Origin: Faecalibacterium sp. UBA1762
GTDB lineage: Bacteria; Bacillota; Clostridia; Oscillospirales; Ruminococcaceae
NCBI GenBank assembly: GCA_002314755.1
Contig: DCHC01000018.1
Location: 1-6,910 of the forward strand
DNA length: 6,910 nt
Direction: 5' to 3'
Each line of letters begins with the position of its first letter. Position 1 is the stretch's first letter. Under the pieces are notes generated by a model, which was not told where the DNA came from, did no database searches, and saw nothing but the letters and a program-made list of their open reading frames with translations. Position numbers and translations under genes: made by a program. Positions 5,577-6,910 of the stretch are shown here, one piece after another.

Positions 5577-6782
5577 TCAGCAGCCTTCGACGATAGCCTT
5601 GGTATCCCTGGCGATCATCAATTCCTCATTGGTGCAGATGACCAAAACTTTTACCTTGCTGTCGGGAGCGGTCAGATCATTGATCTCCAAGCCGCGCAAC
5701 TTGTTTTTCTCTGCATCGATCTTAATGCCCAGGAACTCCATATTCTTGCAGACCTCGCTGCGGACATAATCGTCGTTCTCGCCAATGCCGCCGGTAAAGA
5801 CCACGCAGTCCAGACCGCCCATAGCAGCAGCGTAACCGCCGATGTATTTCTTAATCTGGTAGTTCAGCATATCACTTGCCAACTTAGCCTTGGCATCACC
5901 TGCCTCAGAAGCCGCCTCCAGGTCACGCTTGTCACCGCCGGCAATGCCGGAAATACCCTGCAGACCGGATTTCTTATTCATCACCGTGTCAAACTCTTCG
6001 GCAGACATACCGGTCTGCTTCATAATATAACCGGGGATGGAAGGATCCATATCACCGGAACGGGTACCCATGATCAGGCCGGCCAGCGGGGTCATACCCA
6101 TACTGGTATCCAGTACCTTGCCGCCGTCAACTGCGCTGACAGAGCTACCGTTGCCCAGATGGCAGGTGACAATTTTCAACTCTGCAGGCTTTTTGCCCAG
6201 ATACTCGGCCGCAGCCAAGCTGACATAACGATGAGAGGTACCGTGGAAACCGTAGCGACGGACCTGATACTTTTCGTAATACTCATAGGGAAGAGCATAC
6301 ATATAAGCCTTGGGGGGCATGGTGGCATGGAAAGCAGTGTCAAAAACGATGACGTTGGGCATATCCTTGCCGAACACCTGCTGAGAAGCACGTAGGCCAA
6401 GCACACCTGCAGGATTGTGCAGAGGAGCCAGCGGGCTCAGCTCTTCGTATACCTTGATCAAATCCTCGGTAACCAGGCAGCTCTCACGGAATTTCTCGCC
6501 GCCATGCACACCGCGGTGACCGATTGCGCCAATCTCGCTGATGCTATCAATTACCTTTCCCTCACCGGTGGTCATCATCTTGACAACGGCGGCAAAGGCC
6601 TCCGTATGGGTGGGCATAGGCATTTTTTCGGTCCACTTGCCATCACCGACCTTGTGAGTAATTGCGCTGCCCTCGTTGCCAATGCGCTCGCACAGGCCCT
6701 TGCACAGCAGTTTTTCACCGTTCATATCCAACAGCTGATACTTCAGGGAAGAAGAACCGCAGTTGATTACTAAAACCTTCAT
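5577..6782 (-). CDS. ackA: Acetate kinase
   Basis: This 401-residue cytosolic enzyme converts acetyl phosphate and ADP to acetate and ATP, the substrate-level phosphorylation step of acetate fermentation, and runs in reverse for acetate activation. It begins MKVLVINCGSSSLK, the acetate kinase signature with N7. Active-site residues known from the Methanosarcina thermophila enzyme are present: R90 in GHRGVHGG, D148 in VFDTAFH, H180 in RRYGFHGTSH, R241 in MGTRSGDMDP and E386 in TNEEL. The length is normal for the family. I chose the ATG at 6782 because AGGAGG (6797-6792) is 9 bases ahead. An ATG at 6788 is only 3 bases from that RBS, and a longer frame to 6857 would start in the promoter. No phosphotransacetylase gene is in the window, and a promoter sits directly upstream, so ackA appears to be transcribed alone, convergent with the reductase. 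Confidence 0.98.
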   Translation of the reverse strand: MKVLVINCGSSSLKYQLLDMNGEKLLCKGLCERIGNEGSAITHKVGDGKWTEKMPMPTHTEAFAAVVKMMTTGEGKVIDSISEIGAIGHRGVHGGEKFRESCLVTEDLIKVYEELSPLAPLHNPAGVLGLRASQQVFGKDMPNVIVFDTAFHATMPPKAYMYALPYEYYEKYQVRRYGFHGTSHRYVSLAAAEYLGKKPAELKIVTCHLGNGSSVSAVDGGKVLDTSMGMTPLAGLIMGTRSGDMDPSIPGYIMKQTGMSAEEFDTVMNKKSGLQGISGIAGGDKRDLEAASEAGDAKAKLASDMLNYQIKKYIGGYAAAMGGLDCVVFTGGIGENDDYVRSEVCKNMEFLGIKIDAEKNKLRGLEINDLTAPDSKVKVLVICTNEELMIARDTKAIVEGC

Positions 6783-6791
6783 AACCATTAT

Positions 6792-6797
6792 CCTCCT
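6792..6797 (-). promoter_or_regulatory. Ribosome binding site of ackA
   Basis: CCTCCT on the + strand is AGGAGG on the minus strand, 9 bases before the ATG at 6782. It rules out the longer upstream starts in the same frame. Confidence 0.85.
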
Positions 6798-6828
6798 GAA
6801 AAGTTTCTTTTTATTTTCGCCAAAATGT

Positions 6829-6857
6829 AGTATAGTATAGAAAAGGAAAAAATTCAA
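6829..6857 (-). promoter_or_regulatory. Sigma-A-type promoter of ackA
   Basis: On the minus strand, TTGAAT (6857-6852) and TATACT (6834-6829) are separated by 17 bases, each a 5 of 6 or near match to the consensus boxes. A second TATACT copy overlaps at 6839-6834 but gives only 12 bases of spacing. The predicted start is near 6822, leaving a leader of about 40 bases that carries the RBS. The spacer is T-rich. Confidence 0.75.
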
Positions 6858-6884
6858 GTGGTTTGCGAAAAACTAACCGATAAT

Positions 6885-6900
6885 TTGTGTAGCGTTACAA
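6885..6900. promoter_or_regulatory. Candidate operator upstream of the ackA promoter
   Basis: TTGT-N8-ACAA (6885-6900) contains the inner dyad TGTA-GCGT-TACA (6888-6899) offset inside it. It sits about 28 bases upstream of the ackA -35 box, a position typical for activator binding. It does not match a cre or Rex site at full length, so the binding protein is unknown and the element may be chance. The rest of 6858-6910 shows no gene. Confidence 0.3.
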
Positions 6901-6910
6901 TAGATGTGAG

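Noticed and set aside
5484..6395. 303-codon open frame on the + strand opposite ackA
   Set aside because: It begins inside the terminator hairpin, has no family resemblance and is the antisense of a clearly real, highly conserved gene.
6783..6857. Longer acetate kinase starting at 6857 or 6788
   Set aside because: Position 6857 falls in the -35 box, and the extra 25 residues do not resemble acetate kinase. The ATG at 6788 is only 3 bases from the RBS. MKVLVINCGSSS at 6782 is the conserved start.
6885..6900. A cre (CcpA) or Rex operator
   Set aside because: The central CG is offset by one base from the cre consensus, and the dyad is 16 bases rather than the 18-base Rex palindrome.
1..6910. 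CRISPR arrays, insertion sequences, tRNA or rRNA genes, riboswitches
   Set aside because: Reading both strands, I saw no regularly spaced repeats, transposase motifs, terminal inverted repeats, tRNA arms or long structured leaders.

Overview
The window looks like chromosomal DNA from a low- to mid-GC Gram-positive anaerobe, most likely a gut-type Clostridia (Oscillospiraceae/Ruminococcaceae-like). This is an inference from several features. AGGAGG-type ribosome binding sites are strong throughout. There is a Clostridia-style radical SAM/DUF4130 pair, a ferredoxin-type aldo/keto reductase, a standalone acetate kinase, and a lipoprotein of the GH3 family. I see no phage, transposon, tRNA, rRNA or CRISPR signal.

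Layout. Positions 23-1886 (+) hold a probable two-gene operon: a GH3 family beta-N-acetylhexosaminidase-like lipoprotein, then an XRE/S24 self-cleaving repressor (LexA/CI type). It ends at a textbook intrinsic terminator (1896-1925). Positions 1960-4181 (+) hold two overlapping genes: a radical SAM protein with a C-terminal helix-hairpin-helix, and its usual partner, a DUF4130 'probable DNA metabolism' protein. Positions 4218-5443 (+) hold a promoter with a clear -10 and an aldo/keto reductase with two C-terminal 4Fe-4S motifs. Positions 5460-5542 hold two hairpins between convergent genes, one of them bidirectional. Positions 5577-6782 (-) hold acetate kinase, with its own RBS and a good promoter at 6829-6857. 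The remaining bases to 6910 hold no gene that I can see.

How the genes may work together. The GH3 enzyme probably acts on peptidoglycan-derived sugars at the cell surface, and the S24 repressor probably reads a damage or stress signal. The radical SAM/DUF4130 pair is a widespread but biochemically uncharacterised set predicted to modify or repair nucleic acid. It is the most interesting content here, particularly because a RecA-responsive type of repressor lies directly upstream. The reductase and acetate kinase fit a fermentative anaerobe, and acetate kinase makes ATP from acetyl phosphate. All genes look intact; I found no frameshift or pseudogene.
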